Below, in pieces: positions 8,876-16,985 of a DNA stretch of 64,000 nt; position 1 is the stretch's first letter; each line of letters opens with the position of its first letter. Origin of the DNA: Mesoflavibacter sp037029465 (lineage in GTDB: Bacteria > Bacteroidota > Bacteroidia > Flavobacteriales > Flavobacteriaceae). Below the pieces are notes generated by a model, which saw nothing but the letters and a program-made list of their open reading frames with translations, was not told the origin of the DNA and made no database searches. The position numbers and the translations under genes were made by a program. The stretch spans positions 1 to 64,000 of the forward strand of contig NZ_JAYMEM010000030.1 of the NCBI RefSeq assembly GCF_037029465.1. Direction: 5' to 3'.

Positions 8876-10249
8876 ATGGAATTATTAATAGTAATAGTAT
8901 TTGCACTTGGTTATCTAGCCATCACATTAGAACATAGTTTAAAAATAGATAAACTAATTCCTGCAGTATCTATGATGGCGATTTGTTGGGCAATCATAGC
9001 TTTTGGGATTGATGATTTTAAATATTGGTTTGATTCAGGTCAACACAAATTACTAGAGTCATTTGGAGCATTAGAGCATGAAGGTAAAATGCATTTGATG
9101 GAAGAAACCCTTCTTCATCACTTAGGTAAAACAGCAGAAATTTTATTTTTTCTTTTAGGTGCAATGACCATTGTTGAAATTATAGATTATTTTGATGGTT
9201 TTTCAACATTTAAATCCTACATAAAGACGAAAAATAAAAAGAGACTGTTATGGATCTTTGCATTTTTAGCTTTCATATTATCAGCAATTATAGACAATTT
9301 AACAGCAACGATAGTTTTAATTACAATTCTTCAAAAAATTGTTAATAATAAAGAAACCCGTATGTGGTTTGCAGGATTAATTATTATAGCTGCTAACGCT
9401 GGTGGTGCTTGGTCTCCAATTGGTGATGTTACAACAACAATGCTATGGATTGCTAATAAAGTATCTGCTGGTAAGTTGGTTGAATTTTTAGTGATTCCAT
9501 CATTGGTTTGTATGGTTATTCCTGTATTTATTGCTTCGTTTATGAAACCTTTTAAAGGTAATTTAGATGGTGATGTAGAAGTGAGTCCAGATGAAATACA
9601 TGATACAACATACAGTTCAATAATGTTATATCTAGGTTTAGGAATGATTTTGTTTGTGCCAGCTTTTAAAACAATAACGCATTTACCTCCGTATGTAGGT
9701 ATGATGCTATCTTTAGGTGTGGTATGTACTTTTGCAGAAATCTTTAGTACAAAACAATTCAGGATTACATCTTTATCAGATAATAAAGATTCTGTTGGTC
9801 ATCATAGCCCCGTACATAAATCATTATCCCAGATAGAAATGCCAAGTGTATTGTTTTTCTTTGGTATTTTAATGGCAGTTGCTGCATTAGAAAGTTTAGG
9901 AATGTTATTTCACTTTGCTGAAGATTTAAATACCACAATTCCTAATACAGATATTGTAGTTATGTTGTTAGGAGTTGGTTCTGCTATCATAGATAATGTT
10001 CCTTTAGTTGCTGCAAGTTTAGGTATGTTTAGTCAAGAAATAGATCATCCGTTATGGCATTTTATTGCATTTTCTGCAGGAACAGGAGGAAGTATGTTAA
10101 TTATAGGTTCTGCTTCAGGTGTAGTTGCTATGGGAATGGAAAAAATATCTTTCTTTTGGTACCTTAAAAAAATAACATGGTTAGCAGCACTTGGTTTTAT
10201 TTCTGGAGCTGCAACTTTTATGCTCATGAGATTTTTACTTATAGGTTAA
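8876..10249 (+). CDS. nhaD: Sodium:proton antiporter NhaD
   Basis: Inner-membrane Na+/H+ antiporter that expels sodium and helps pH and salt homeostasis, fitting a marine cell. The 457-aa chain has about 11-12 hydrophobic segments. The buried-charge blocks SAIIDNLTATIVLI, NAGGAWSPIGDVTTTMLW and, late in the chain, SAIIDNVPLVAAS with GTGGSMLIIGSASG are the paired motifs expected of NhaD and the wider ion transporter superfamily. A hydrophilic loop lies near residues 295-320. It sits between the amino-acid dehydrogenase and the ExbB-TonB operon, a layout I recall from other Flavobacteriaceae. Confidence 0.94.
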   Translation: MELLIVIVFALGYLAITLEHSLKIDKLIPAVSMMAICWAIIAFGIDDFKYWFDSGQHKLLESFGALEHEGKMHLMEETLLHHLGKTAEILFFLLGAMTIVEIIDYFDGFSTFKSYIKTKNKKRLLWIFAFLAFILSAIIDNLTATIVLITILQKIVNNKETRMWFAGLIIIAANAGGAWSPIGDVTTTMLWIANKVSAGKLVEFLVIPSLVCMVIPVFIASFMKPFKGNLDGDVEVSPDEIHDTTYSSIMLYLGLGMILFVPAFKTITHLPPYVGMMLSLGVVCTFAEIFSTKQFRITSLSDNKDSVGHHSPVHKSLSQIEMPSVLFFFGILMAVAALESLGMLFHFAEDLNTTIPNTDIVVMLLGVGSAIIDNVPLVAASLGMFSQEIDHPLWHFIAFSAGTGGSMLIIGSASGVVAMGMEKISFFWYLKKITWLAALGFISGAATFMLMRFLLIG

Positions 10250-10324
10250 AAAAGATTAGTTTTAAAGACAGAGCAATTTATAGATTGTTTTTACGTTTTC
10301 ATTCACAAAACACAATAAATACTT

Positions 10325-11029
10325 ATGTTAAGTACAATAATACAAGACACTGCTCAAGAAGCTTCTGAAGTTTTACAAGATGGAGAATCAGTTGAAAAAA
10401 CTTTATCTATAATAGAACTAATTACCTCTGGTGGTACAGCAGGTATGGTTATTATAGCGGTTTTAATTTTGATGCTAATCTTTACTTTATACATATACTT
10501 TGAACGTATTTTGACCATAAAAGAGGCTTCTAAAATAGATGCTAATTTTATGAATCAAATTAAAGATTATGTTAGTAACGGGAAAATTGATTCAGCTCAA
10601 AACCTGTGTTCAACAGTTAATTCACCAGTATCAAGATTAATTAGTAAAGGAGTTTCAAGAATAGGTAAACCTTTAGAAGATATCAATACAGCAATAGAAA
10701 ACGCAGGTAGATTAGAAATTTATAATCTAGAAAAAAACGTAAGCGTGTTAGCAACTATATCTGGTGCAGCACCAATGATTGGATTTCTTGGTACGGTAAT
10801 AGGAATGATTTTATCAATATTTGAAATAGCTAATTCTGGCGGATCTATAGATATTAAAACGTTAGCAGACGGTTTATATACCGCAATGACAACTACTGTA
10901 GCAGGTTTAATAGTAGGTATTGTTGCTTACATAGCATATAACCATTTAGTGGTTAAAACAGACAAAGTGGTGTATCAAATGGAAGCTAATTCACTTGAAT
11001 TTTTAGACTTATTAAACGAACCTAGTTAA
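10325..11029 (+). CDS. exbB: ExbB/TolQ/MotA-family proton channel protein
   Basis: Inner-membrane subunit of the proton-driven motor that energises TonB-dependent outer-membrane transport. It is 234 aa with three membrane spans, near residues 40-60, 140-165 and 190-212. The last two show the family blocks GAAPMIGFLGTVIGM and LYTAMTTTVAGLIVGI. An N-terminal periplasmic stretch of about 38 residues precedes the first span, a common form in Bacteroidota. exbD follows after one base, then a TonB-like gene, so the three-part complex is encoded together. Confidence 0.93.
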   Translation: MLSTIIQDTAQEASEVLQDGESVEKTLSIIELITSGGTAGMVIIAVLILMLIFTLYIYFERILTIKEASKIDANFMNQIKDYVSNGKIDSAQNLCSTVNSPVSRLISKGVSRIGKPLEDINTAIENAGRLEIYNLEKNVSVLATISGAAPMIGFLGTVIGMILSIFEIANSGGSIDIKTLADGLYTAMTTTVAGLIVGIVAYIAYNHLVVKTDKVVYQMEANSLEFLDLLNEPS

Positions 11030-11030
11030 T

Positions 11031-11423
11031 ATGCGATTAAGAGGAAGAAATAAAGTAACACCAGAGTTTAACATGTCGTCAATGACCGACATTGTATTCT
11101 TATTGCTTATCTTTTTCATGATTGCGTCTACATTAGTTTCTGCCGAAGCTATAGATTTACTATTGCCAAAATCTTCAAGTAAAACTACGCAAACAAAAAA
11201 TGTTTCTGTAAGCGTAGATAAGGATGTGAATTATTATGTAGACATGAAAAAAGTGTCTAAAGATAATTTAGAAGCAGAAGTTTTAGCAAAAGTTGGTCAG
11301 TCAGATTCGCCAAGTATTACTATACGATCTGATCAAGATGTAGAGATGAAACATGTGGTTTATATCATGGATATTGCCAATCGTAATAAGATAAAATCTA
11401 CTTTAGCAGTTAAGTCGAAGTAA
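11031..11423 (+). CDS. exbD: ExbD/TolR-family biopolymer transport protein
   Basis: Partner of the ExbB channel with a single N-terminal membrane span. At 130 aa it has the typical order: basic start, the MSSMTDIVFLLLIFFMIAS membrane helix with the essential Asp20 that carries protons, then a periplasmic domain. It begins one base after exbB stops and ends eight bases before the TonB-like gene, so it is in the middle of a tight operon. Confidence 0.94.
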   Translation: MRLRGRNKVTPEFNMSSMTDIVFLLLIFFMIASTLVSAEAIDLLLPKSSSKTTQTKNVSVSVDKDVNYYVDMKKVSKDNLEAEVLAKVGQSDSPSITIRSDQDVEMKHVVYIMDIANRNKIKSTLAVKSK

Positions 11424-11431
11424 CTTTTAAG

Positions 11432-12295
11432 ATGAAATATTTAAACACCAAACACGAACGTAATTCAGCAAAAATAACAGCACTAATTGTGCTTATTTTA
11501 TTGCTATTGCTATTTGTTGTCGGGCCACAATATATGGATCCGCCAATAGAGTATGGTGTTTCAGTAAATTTCGGTAACTCTGCAGTAGGAAGTGGTAATG
11601 TTCAACCAGATAAACCAGTAAAATCTGAAGATTTAAATATTAACAAACAGCCACAAGAGGAACAAGCACAAGAAGAAACTCAGGAAGAAGCTGCAGCGTC
11701 TACTAATGAAACTTCAGAAGAAGTGATTACTCAAGAGTCTGAAGAAGCAATAGCAATAAAAAAGCAGAAAGAAGCAGAAGCAAAGGCTAAAGCAGAAGCC
11801 GAAAGAAAAGCCAAAGAAAAAGCTGCTGCAGAAGAAAAAAAGCGTCAAGAAGAAGCTAAAAAGAAAGCGCAGCTAGATGCTATGATGGGTGGACTTAATA
11901 ACTCTGATGGAGAATCTAGCGGAAGCGAAGGCAATGACAACCAAGCAGGTGATAAAGGACAATTAAATGGAGATCCTTATGCACCAAGTTATTTTGGTGA
12001 CCCAGGTACTGGAAGTGGTGGAGTTGGTTACGGACTAAATGGGAGAGGTAAACCTACAAAGCAAATTTATCAACAAGATTGTAATGAAGCAGGATTAGTT
12101 GTTGTAAGAATTGAGGTAGATCAAAACGGAAATGTAGTTAAAGCAGAACCAGGAGCAAAAGGTACCAAAAATACAGCTCAATGTTTATTAGAACCAGCTC
12201 GTAAAATTGCATTATCTCATAAATGGAAAGCAGATCCTAAAGCTCCAATCCGTCAAGTTGGTTTTGTGAGTATTAACTTTAAATTAGGGCAATAA
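11432..12295 (+). CDS. TonB-like energy transducer
   Basis: 287-aa inner-membrane anchored protein that should carry energy from ExbB-ExbD to outer-membrane receptors. Visible in order are a basic N-terminus, a membrane span near residues 14-31, a long Glu/Lys/Ala-rich linker (about 75-155) that likely spans the periplasm as a helix, a Gly/Asn/Ser-rich part, and a C-terminal domain from about 205 with the AGLVVVRIEVDQNGNV and SINFKLG strands typical of TonB. Two Cys residues in the C-terminal domain may form a disulfide. folC follows after five bases. Confidence 0.9.
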   Translation: MKYLNTKHERNSAKITALIVLILLLLLFVVGPQYMDPPIEYGVSVNFGNSAVGSGNVQPDKPVKSEDLNINKQPQEEQAQEETQEEAAASTNETSEEVITQESEEAIAIKKQKEAEAKAKAEAERKAKEKAAAEEKKRQEEAKKKAQLDAMMGGLNNSDGESSGSEGNDNQAGDKGQLNGDPYAPSYFGDPGTGSGGVGYGLNGRGKPTKQIYQQDCNEAGLVVVRIEVDQNGNVVKAEPGAKGTKNTAQCLLEPARKIALSHKWKADPKAPIRQVGFVSINFKLGQ

Positions 12296-12300
12296 AAGCC

Positions 12301-13518
12301 ATGACTTATCAAGAGACTGTTAATTGGATGTTTACTCAACTTCCAATGTACCAAAAGCAAGGTAAAACAGCATTTAAAAAAGATTTGACTAACACATTGT
12401 TGTTAGCTAATCACTTAAATAATCCACAACATAAATTTAAATCTATACATGTAGCTGGTACTAACGGTAAAGGATCTAGCAGTCATATGTTAGCATCTGT
12501 TTTACAAGAATCAGGCTATAGAGTAGGTTTATATACATCACCTCATTTAAAAGATTTTAGAGAGCGAATTAAAATCAACGGAGTAGAAGTTAGTAAGCAG
12601 TTTGTAATTAGTTTTATTAGAAGAAATAAAGTTTTTTTTAAATCAAATCCATTATCTTTTTTTGAAATGATTGTTGGTATGGCGTATGACTACTTTGCAA
12701 AACAAAAAGTAGACATTGCTATAATAGAAGTTGGATTAGGCGGACGATTAGATTCAACAAACATTATCATTCCAGAAGTTTCATTAATTACTAATATTGG
12801 TTTTGATCACACACAGTTTCTTGGAGAAACGTTACCATTAATAGCCTCAGAAAAAGCAGGTATCATTAAATCTAATGTTCCTGTAGTAATTAGTGAAACC
12901 CAAAATGAAACTAAACCTGTTTTTGAAAAAGTAGCTAATAAAAATAACTCAAAAATATATTTTGCAGATCAAATAATTAAAGCGAAGTATTCAACTGATT
13001 TGCTTGGAGATTATCAGAAGATAAATATTAAAGGTGTTTTAAAGACAATTAAAATTCTTCAGCAGAAAAAATATAAAATTTCAGATTTAAATATAAAAAA
13101 CGGACTTTTAAATGTAGTAAAGAATACTGGATTAAAAGGACGTTGGCAAATATTACATACAAAACCTAAGATTATTTGTGATACAGCACATAATAAAGAA
13201 GGGTTGAGTATAACTATGACACAATTACAAAAAGAACAATTTAATAATCTTCATATTGTTTTTGGAGTAGTTAATGATAAAGATTTAAGTCAAATTTTTA
13301 GTCTTTTACCTAAAAAAGCCACATTTTATTTTTGCAAACCTGATGTTCCAAGAGGTTTGGATCAAAATATTTTAAGAGATCAATTTTTGGGTGAAGGTTT
13401 TGTTGGGGAATCATATCTGTCTGTAAAAGAAGCTGTTGATGAAGCGAGAAGCAGAGCAAGTGATGATGATGTGATTTATATTGGAGGAAGTACTTTTGTT
13501 GTTGCAGAAATTTTTTAA
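12301..13518 (+). CDS. folC: Folylpolyglutamate synthase / dihydrofolate synthase
   Basis: Cytoplasmic Mur-ligase-family enzyme that adds glutamate to dihydropteroate or tetrahydrofolate using ATP. At 405 aa it shows the P-loop AGTNGKGSSSHM at about residues 52-63, the family block YTSPHLKDFRERI, the central EVGLGGRLDSTN, the GFDHTQFLG loop and the late DTAHNKEG. It lies five bases after the TonB-like gene, so folate synthesis is tied to that operon by position only. The start is ATG with no better upstream choice. Confidence 0.95.
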   Translation: MTYQETVNWMFTQLPMYQKQGKTAFKKDLTNTLLLANHLNNPQHKFKSIHVAGTNGKGSSSHMLASVLQESGYRVGLYTSPHLKDFRERIKINGVEVSKQFVISFIRRNKVFFKSNPLSFFEMIVGMAYDYFAKQKVDIAIIEVGLGGRLDSTNIIIPEVSLITNIGFDHTQFLGETLPLIASEKAGIIKSNVPVVISETQNETKPVFEKVANKNNSKIYFADQIIKAKYSTDLLGDYQKINIKGVLKTIKILQQKKYKISDLNIKNGLLNVVKNTGLKGRWQILHTKPKIICDTAHNKEGLSITMTQLQKEQFNNLHIVFGVVNDKDLSQIFSLLPKKATFYFCKPDVPRGLDQNILRDQFLGEGFVGESYLSVKEAVDEARSRASDDDVIYIGGSTFVVAEIF

Positions 13519-13538
13519 AAATTTTTTCAAAAAAGTTT

Positions 13539-13567
13539 TTGCATATTCAAAAACTAGTCTATATTTG
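13539..13567 (+). promoter_or_regulatory. Promoter of tRNA-Val
   Basis: TTG (13539-13541), 18 bases, then TATATTTG (13560-13567) is a near-perfect Bacteroidota promoter. Transcription should start about ten bases before the tRNA at 13583. Confidence 0.8.
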
Positions 13568-13582
13568 CAATCCAATTACGAA

Positions 13583-13657
13583 GGGCGCGTAGCTCAGTTG
13601 GTTCAGAGCACTTGGTTTACACCCAAGGGGTCAGGGGTTCGAATCCCTTCGCGCCCA
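13583..13657 (+). tRNA. tRNA-Val (anticodon TAC)
   Basis: A complete cloverleaf can be drawn. The acceptor GGGCGCG (13583-13589) pairs with CGCGCCC (13650-13656), and the discriminator is A. The anticodon arm CTTGG/CCAAG holds the loop TTTACAC, giving anticodon TAC. The T arm AGGGG/CCCTT holds TTCGAAT, with one wobble pair. The 3' CCA is not encoded. It has its own promoter and a terminator just behind it, so it is a single-gene unit. Confidence 0.97.
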
Positions 13658-13659
13658 CA

Positions 13660-13690
13660 AAAAAAGGTCTTCTTTTGAAGACCTTTTTTA
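13660..13690. terminator. Terminator between tRNA-Val and murF
   Basis: AAAAAGGTCTTC and GAAGACCTTTTT form a perfect stem with a TTTT loop and T or A runs on both sides. It can end the tRNA on the plus strand and murF on the minus strand. Confidence 0.9.
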
Positions 13691-13692
13691 TT

Positions 13693-14973
13693 TTATAATA
13701 ATTCTAAAACTCTTTCTAGAGCCATTCCTCTAGATCCTTTTATTAGGATAGTTGAGTTGCTAATTTCTTTAAAGTTTAATTTGAAATTTTCAAAAGAAGA
13801 AAATATTTCGATTTTATCGTTTTTACTATATATTTTATTAAAGTTTTCTCCGATAAGATAAATTTTATCAAGATTTAGTTTTGTAACCAAGTCAGCTATA
13901 TTTTGATGTTCTGATGGTGCATCATTACCTAATTCAAACATATCACCTAATATAGCAATTTTACGGTTGTCAGAAAGTTTGTTTAAGTTGTCTAATGCAA
14001 CTTCCATACTAGAAGGATTTGCGTTGTACGCATCCATTATAATTTTGTTGTTTCCTTTGTCTATTATTTGTGATCTATTATTGGATGGTATGTAGCTTTC
14101 AATTGCAGATTTAATGTCATCTGTAGAGACGTTAAAATGTTTGCCAATTGTTGTTGCAGCACAAAGATTAGTAAAGTTATATGTGCCTATTAATTTTGAT
14201 TCAATTCGTGTATTATCAAAAGTGAAAACAACAAATGGGTTTACTTCTTTAAATTCTATTTGATAGTCACATTTGTCCTTAGATGAAGAGAAGCATACGG
14301 TCTTTTTGTACTCTTTTAATTTTTGTTGCTGAATTGTATCATCAGCATTCATAAATATGTCTTTATCATTTTCAATTAAATAATCATAAAGTTCACTTTT
14401 ACCTTTTATGATTCCTTCAATTCCTCCAAAACCTTCTAAGTGAGCTTTTCCAAAGTTTGTAATGTAGCCATAATCAGGTTCTGCTATATTGCATAAAAAC
14501 TGAATTTCTTTTTGATGATTTGCACCCATTTCTACTATACCTATTTCGGTATCTTTATTCATAGAAAGTAGTGTAAGCGGTACGCCTATATGATTATTTA
14601 GGTTACCAACCGTAGCTACTGTTTTATATTTTTTAGAGAGTACAGTATTGATTAATTCTTTGGTTGTTGTTTTTCCGTTACTTCCAGTTAGAGAAATAAT
14701 TTTTAATCCTAAATACTTACGATGATAATTGGCTAATTTTTGTAAACTTTCAAGGCTATTATTTACTAATATGGTTTGATCGTTTATTTTGTATTCCTTT
14801 TGGTCAATTAAAGCATATTTAGCACCTTTTTCTAATGCTTGTTTGGCAAATGTATTACCATTAAAATTGTCGCCACTTAAGGCAATAAACAGGCAGTTTT
14901 GAAAGATTTTTCTTGAGTCTGAGCAGATGCCAGAACTACTTAAAAATATTTTGTGTAATTGTTCTATTGTCAT
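13693..14973 (-). CDS. murF: UDP-N-acetylmuramoyl-tripeptide--D-alanyl-D-alanine ligase
   Basis: Adds the D-Ala-D-Ala dipeptide to the peptidoglycan precursor in the cytoplasm. The protein is 426 aa. The N-terminal part has the SRKIFQNCLFIALSG block, then the ATP loop LTGSNGKTTTKE, the MGANHQKEI block, and the late DAYNANPSSM motif, all characteristic of MurF. An in-frame ATG 19 codons upstream would add a hydrophobic stretch that overlaps the gldJ terminator, so I use the start at 14973. It lies 69 bases after gldJ and a terminator separates them. The partner ligase gene ddl is elsewhere in this window, at 53.6-54.5 kb. Confidence 0.94.
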   Translation of the reverse strand: MTIEQLHKIFLSSSGICSDSRKIFQNCLFIALSGDNFNGNTFAKQALEKGAKYALIDQKEYKINDQTILVNNSLESLQKLANYHRKYLGLKIISLTGSNGKTTTKELINTVLSKKYKTVATVGNLNNHIGVPLTLLSMNKDTEIGIVEMGANHQKEIQFLCNIAEPDYGYITNFGKAHLEGFGGIEGIIKGKSELYDYLIENDKDIFMNADDTIQQQKLKEYKKTVCFSSSKDKCDYQIEFKEVNPFVVFTFDNTRIESKLIGTYNFTNLCAATTIGKHFNVSTDDIKSAIESYIPSNNRSQIIDKGNNKIIMDAYNANPSSMEVALDNLNKLSDNRKIAILGDMFELGNDAPSEHQNIADLVTKLNLDKIYLIGENFNKIYSKNDKIEIFSSFENFKLNFKEISNSTILIKGSRGMALERVLELL

Positions 14974-14987
14974 AAAATAAAAGTATA

Positions 14988-15018
14988 AAAAAAGTCCTAA
15001 CAAATTTGTTAGGACTTT
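14988..15018 (-). terminator. Intrinsic terminator of gldJ
   Basis: AAAGTCCTAACAAA and TTTGTTAGGACTTT form a perfect long palindrome downstream of gldJ on the minus strand, with T-rich sequence following. Some read-through into murF is possible. Confidence 0.88.
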
Positions 15019-15042
15019 TAATTTATTCAAATATTTATTGAA

Positions 15043-16722
15043 TTAGTTTTTAGTTTTACGTTGACCTTTTGATTTAGATCCAACTCTTGACATAGCACAT
15101 CTAAACCCGATGTAATCTGTTGCCATATTTTGAGGATAGTAACGTCTTTGTGCTGGGTCTAACCAATACTCTCTGTCTTTCCAAGATCCTCCTTTGTAAA
15201 CTCTTACTTCATCGTTAATTAAAGAAGTACGTCTGTCTGATTTGTCATATTCTCTAATAAAGTTTCCTGAAGAATCTACTTCAATGTTGTGTTTAGGAGA
15301 GTTGTACATTTTTCTTGTAAACTCATCTGTTTCAGATTCTCCTTCTTCGTCATTAAAGTCTGTGTAGTAACGAGAAGATTGGATATCTCCATCTCTAAAG
15401 TTTCTGTTATCACTTCTGTCAAAGTTAGTACGTAAATAAGTTTCGTTTTCGTCAACTGGTTGAGTTGCTATTTCACCTGGAAGATCTCTAGCAATTACAT
15501 CTCCGTTCGGAAGTGTATCAAAAACAATCTCATCTGTAGTTACAACTTTTACAGTACCTTCTTCAGTAATTACATTTTTAGTATAAACGTTACCTCTGTA
15601 GTAGTTAAAGTCATTAAACTCGTCATCAACAATAGGTCTGTAAACATCAGCAACCCATTCTGCAACGTTACCTGCCATATCATATAAACCGTAGTCGTTA
15701 GGATCATAAGATTTTACTTGAGCAGTAATATCTGCACCATCATCAGACCATCCAGCAATACCACCATAGTCACCTTTACCTTGTTTAAAGTTAGCTAATT
15801 GATCACCTCTAATCTTACGTTTTCCTGATCTTGTATATTGACCATCCCAAGGATATTTTTTACGACCTCTGTATACATTATAACTTCTTACTTCAGATAA
15901 GCCTAATGCTGCATATTCCCATTCAGCTTCAGTAGGAAGTCTGTATTTAGGAGAAATTAATCCTGTTTCTCTAGACGCATAAACATTAATTTCTTCTCCT
16001 GCTGCATTTGTTTGAGCTTTTAATTTTCCACCTCTTAAAACATCTTCGTTTCCTCCGTAAGTTTGAGTTGGACTGTTAATATATGTATCTGTGCTAAAGT
16101 TAGCGTCTGCAGTTGCTTCTAATTCGCTACCTTGTTTTAAGTATCCGTTTTGTTGAAGTTGTAATTCGTTAACACGGTCTGTTCTCCAGTTAGCAAATTC
16201 TACAGCTTGAATCCAGCTTACACCAACAACAGGATATTCTCCATAACCTGGGTGACGTAAGTAGTTTTCTGTCATAACCTCATTGTATCCTAAACGGTTT
16301 CTCCAAACTAATGTGTCTGGTAAAACACCGTTGTAAATTGCTCTAAAGTTATCTTCTTCTGGCGGATAAGTTCTTTTAATCCAATCTAAGTACTCTAAGT
16401 ACATTTTGTTTGTAACCTCAGTTTCATCCATGTAGAAAGATTGAACGTGCTGCTGCGTTGGAGTATTGTTCCAGTCATGCATTACATCGTCTTGAACTCT
16501 ACCCATTGTAAAAGTTCCACCTTCAATAAAAACTAATCCAGGAGCAGTTTCTTGTTCCTTAAATTTAGTATTGTACTGAAAACCACCATCTTTTGAGTTA
16601 ATGTCCCATCCTGTAGCTCTTGAAGTATTTGAGCCACCACCAGATCTTTTACAACCTACCAAGGTTAATGATACTGCTAAAACTAGACATAACCTTGATA
16701 AAATTACTTTTTTCATATTCAT
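15043..16722 (-). CDS. gldJ: Gliding motility / type IX secretion lipoprotein GldJ
   Basis: Outer-membrane-associated lipoprotein needed for gliding and stable type IX secretion in Flavobacterium johnsoniae. The 559-aa chain has a lipoprotein signal ending LVGC (Cys24). An FGE-sulfatase-like fold starts near residue 63 with the EGGTFTMGRVQDD block. The family blocks YMDETEVTNKMYLEYLDW, RLPTEAEWEYAALG, MAGNVAEWV and the closing VYKGGSWKDREYWL follow. The start could be either of two ATGs two codons apart. gldJ is divergent from porU-porV, the same arrangement as in F. johnsoniae as I remember it, which confirms the call. Confidence 0.95.
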   Translation of the reverse strand: MNMKKVILSRLCLVLAVSLTLVGCKRSGGGSNTSRATGWDINSKDGGFQYNTKFKEQETAPGLVFIEGGTFTMGRVQDDVMHDWNNTPTQQHVQSFYMDETEVTNKMYLEYLDWIKRTYPPEEDNFRAIYNGVLPDTLVWRNRLGYNEVMTENYLRHPGYGEYPVVGVSWIQAVEFANWRTDRVNELQLQQNGYLKQGSELEATADANFSTDTYINSPTQTYGGNEDVLRGGKLKAQTNAAGEEINVYASRETGLISPKYRLPTEAEWEYAALGLSEVRSYNVYRGRKKYPWDGQYTRSGKRKIRGDQLANFKQGKGDYGGIAGWSDDGADITAQVKSYDPNDYGLYDMAGNVAEWVADVYRPIVDDEFNDFNYYRGNVYTKNVITEEGTVKVVTTDEIVFDTLPNGDVIARDLPGEIATQPVDENETYLRTNFDRSDNRNFRDGDIQSSRYYTDFNDEEGESETDEFTRKMYNSPKHNIEVDSSGNFIREYDKSDRRTSLINDEVRVYKGGSWKDREYWLDPAQRRYYPQNMATDYIGFRCAMSRVGSKSKGQRKTKN

Positions 16723-16913
16723 GCGTTTAGAATAAAAATGTTTTTAAGAGGACGCAATATAAGAATTATACCCAACACTGCAAGAGATTTTAGCATTTTT
16801 GAATAAAAAAAATATTGCATTTCATCCTATTTATTTACTTTACAACGATGTTTTGTGTGTTTTTTATCGTTGTTTTCAGTCAGTATAACGTGTGTAAATC
16901 AATTTTATTATTG

Positions 16914-16921
16914 TAATTTTG
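16914..16921 (+). promoter_or_regulatory. Candidate -7 element upstream of porU
   Basis: TAATTTTG matches TAnnTTTG 65 bases before the porU start. There is no clear TTG at the right distance upstream. The 263-base gap between gldJ and porU must hold both divergent promoters. I see no ORF in it. Confidence 0.4.
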
Positions 16922-16985
16922 AATCTGTTTTATGAAATTATTAAGATTTGAATAATATCATATAAAATTAGACGTTACTATTGCA

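Noticed and set aside
10177..10368. 63-aa frame at the nhaD end
   Set aside because: It overlaps nhaD in another frame and reaches into exbB without a motif.
13481..13678. 65-aa frame running through tRNA-Val
   Set aside because: The codons are those of the tRNA and terminator; the protein has no sense beyond folC.
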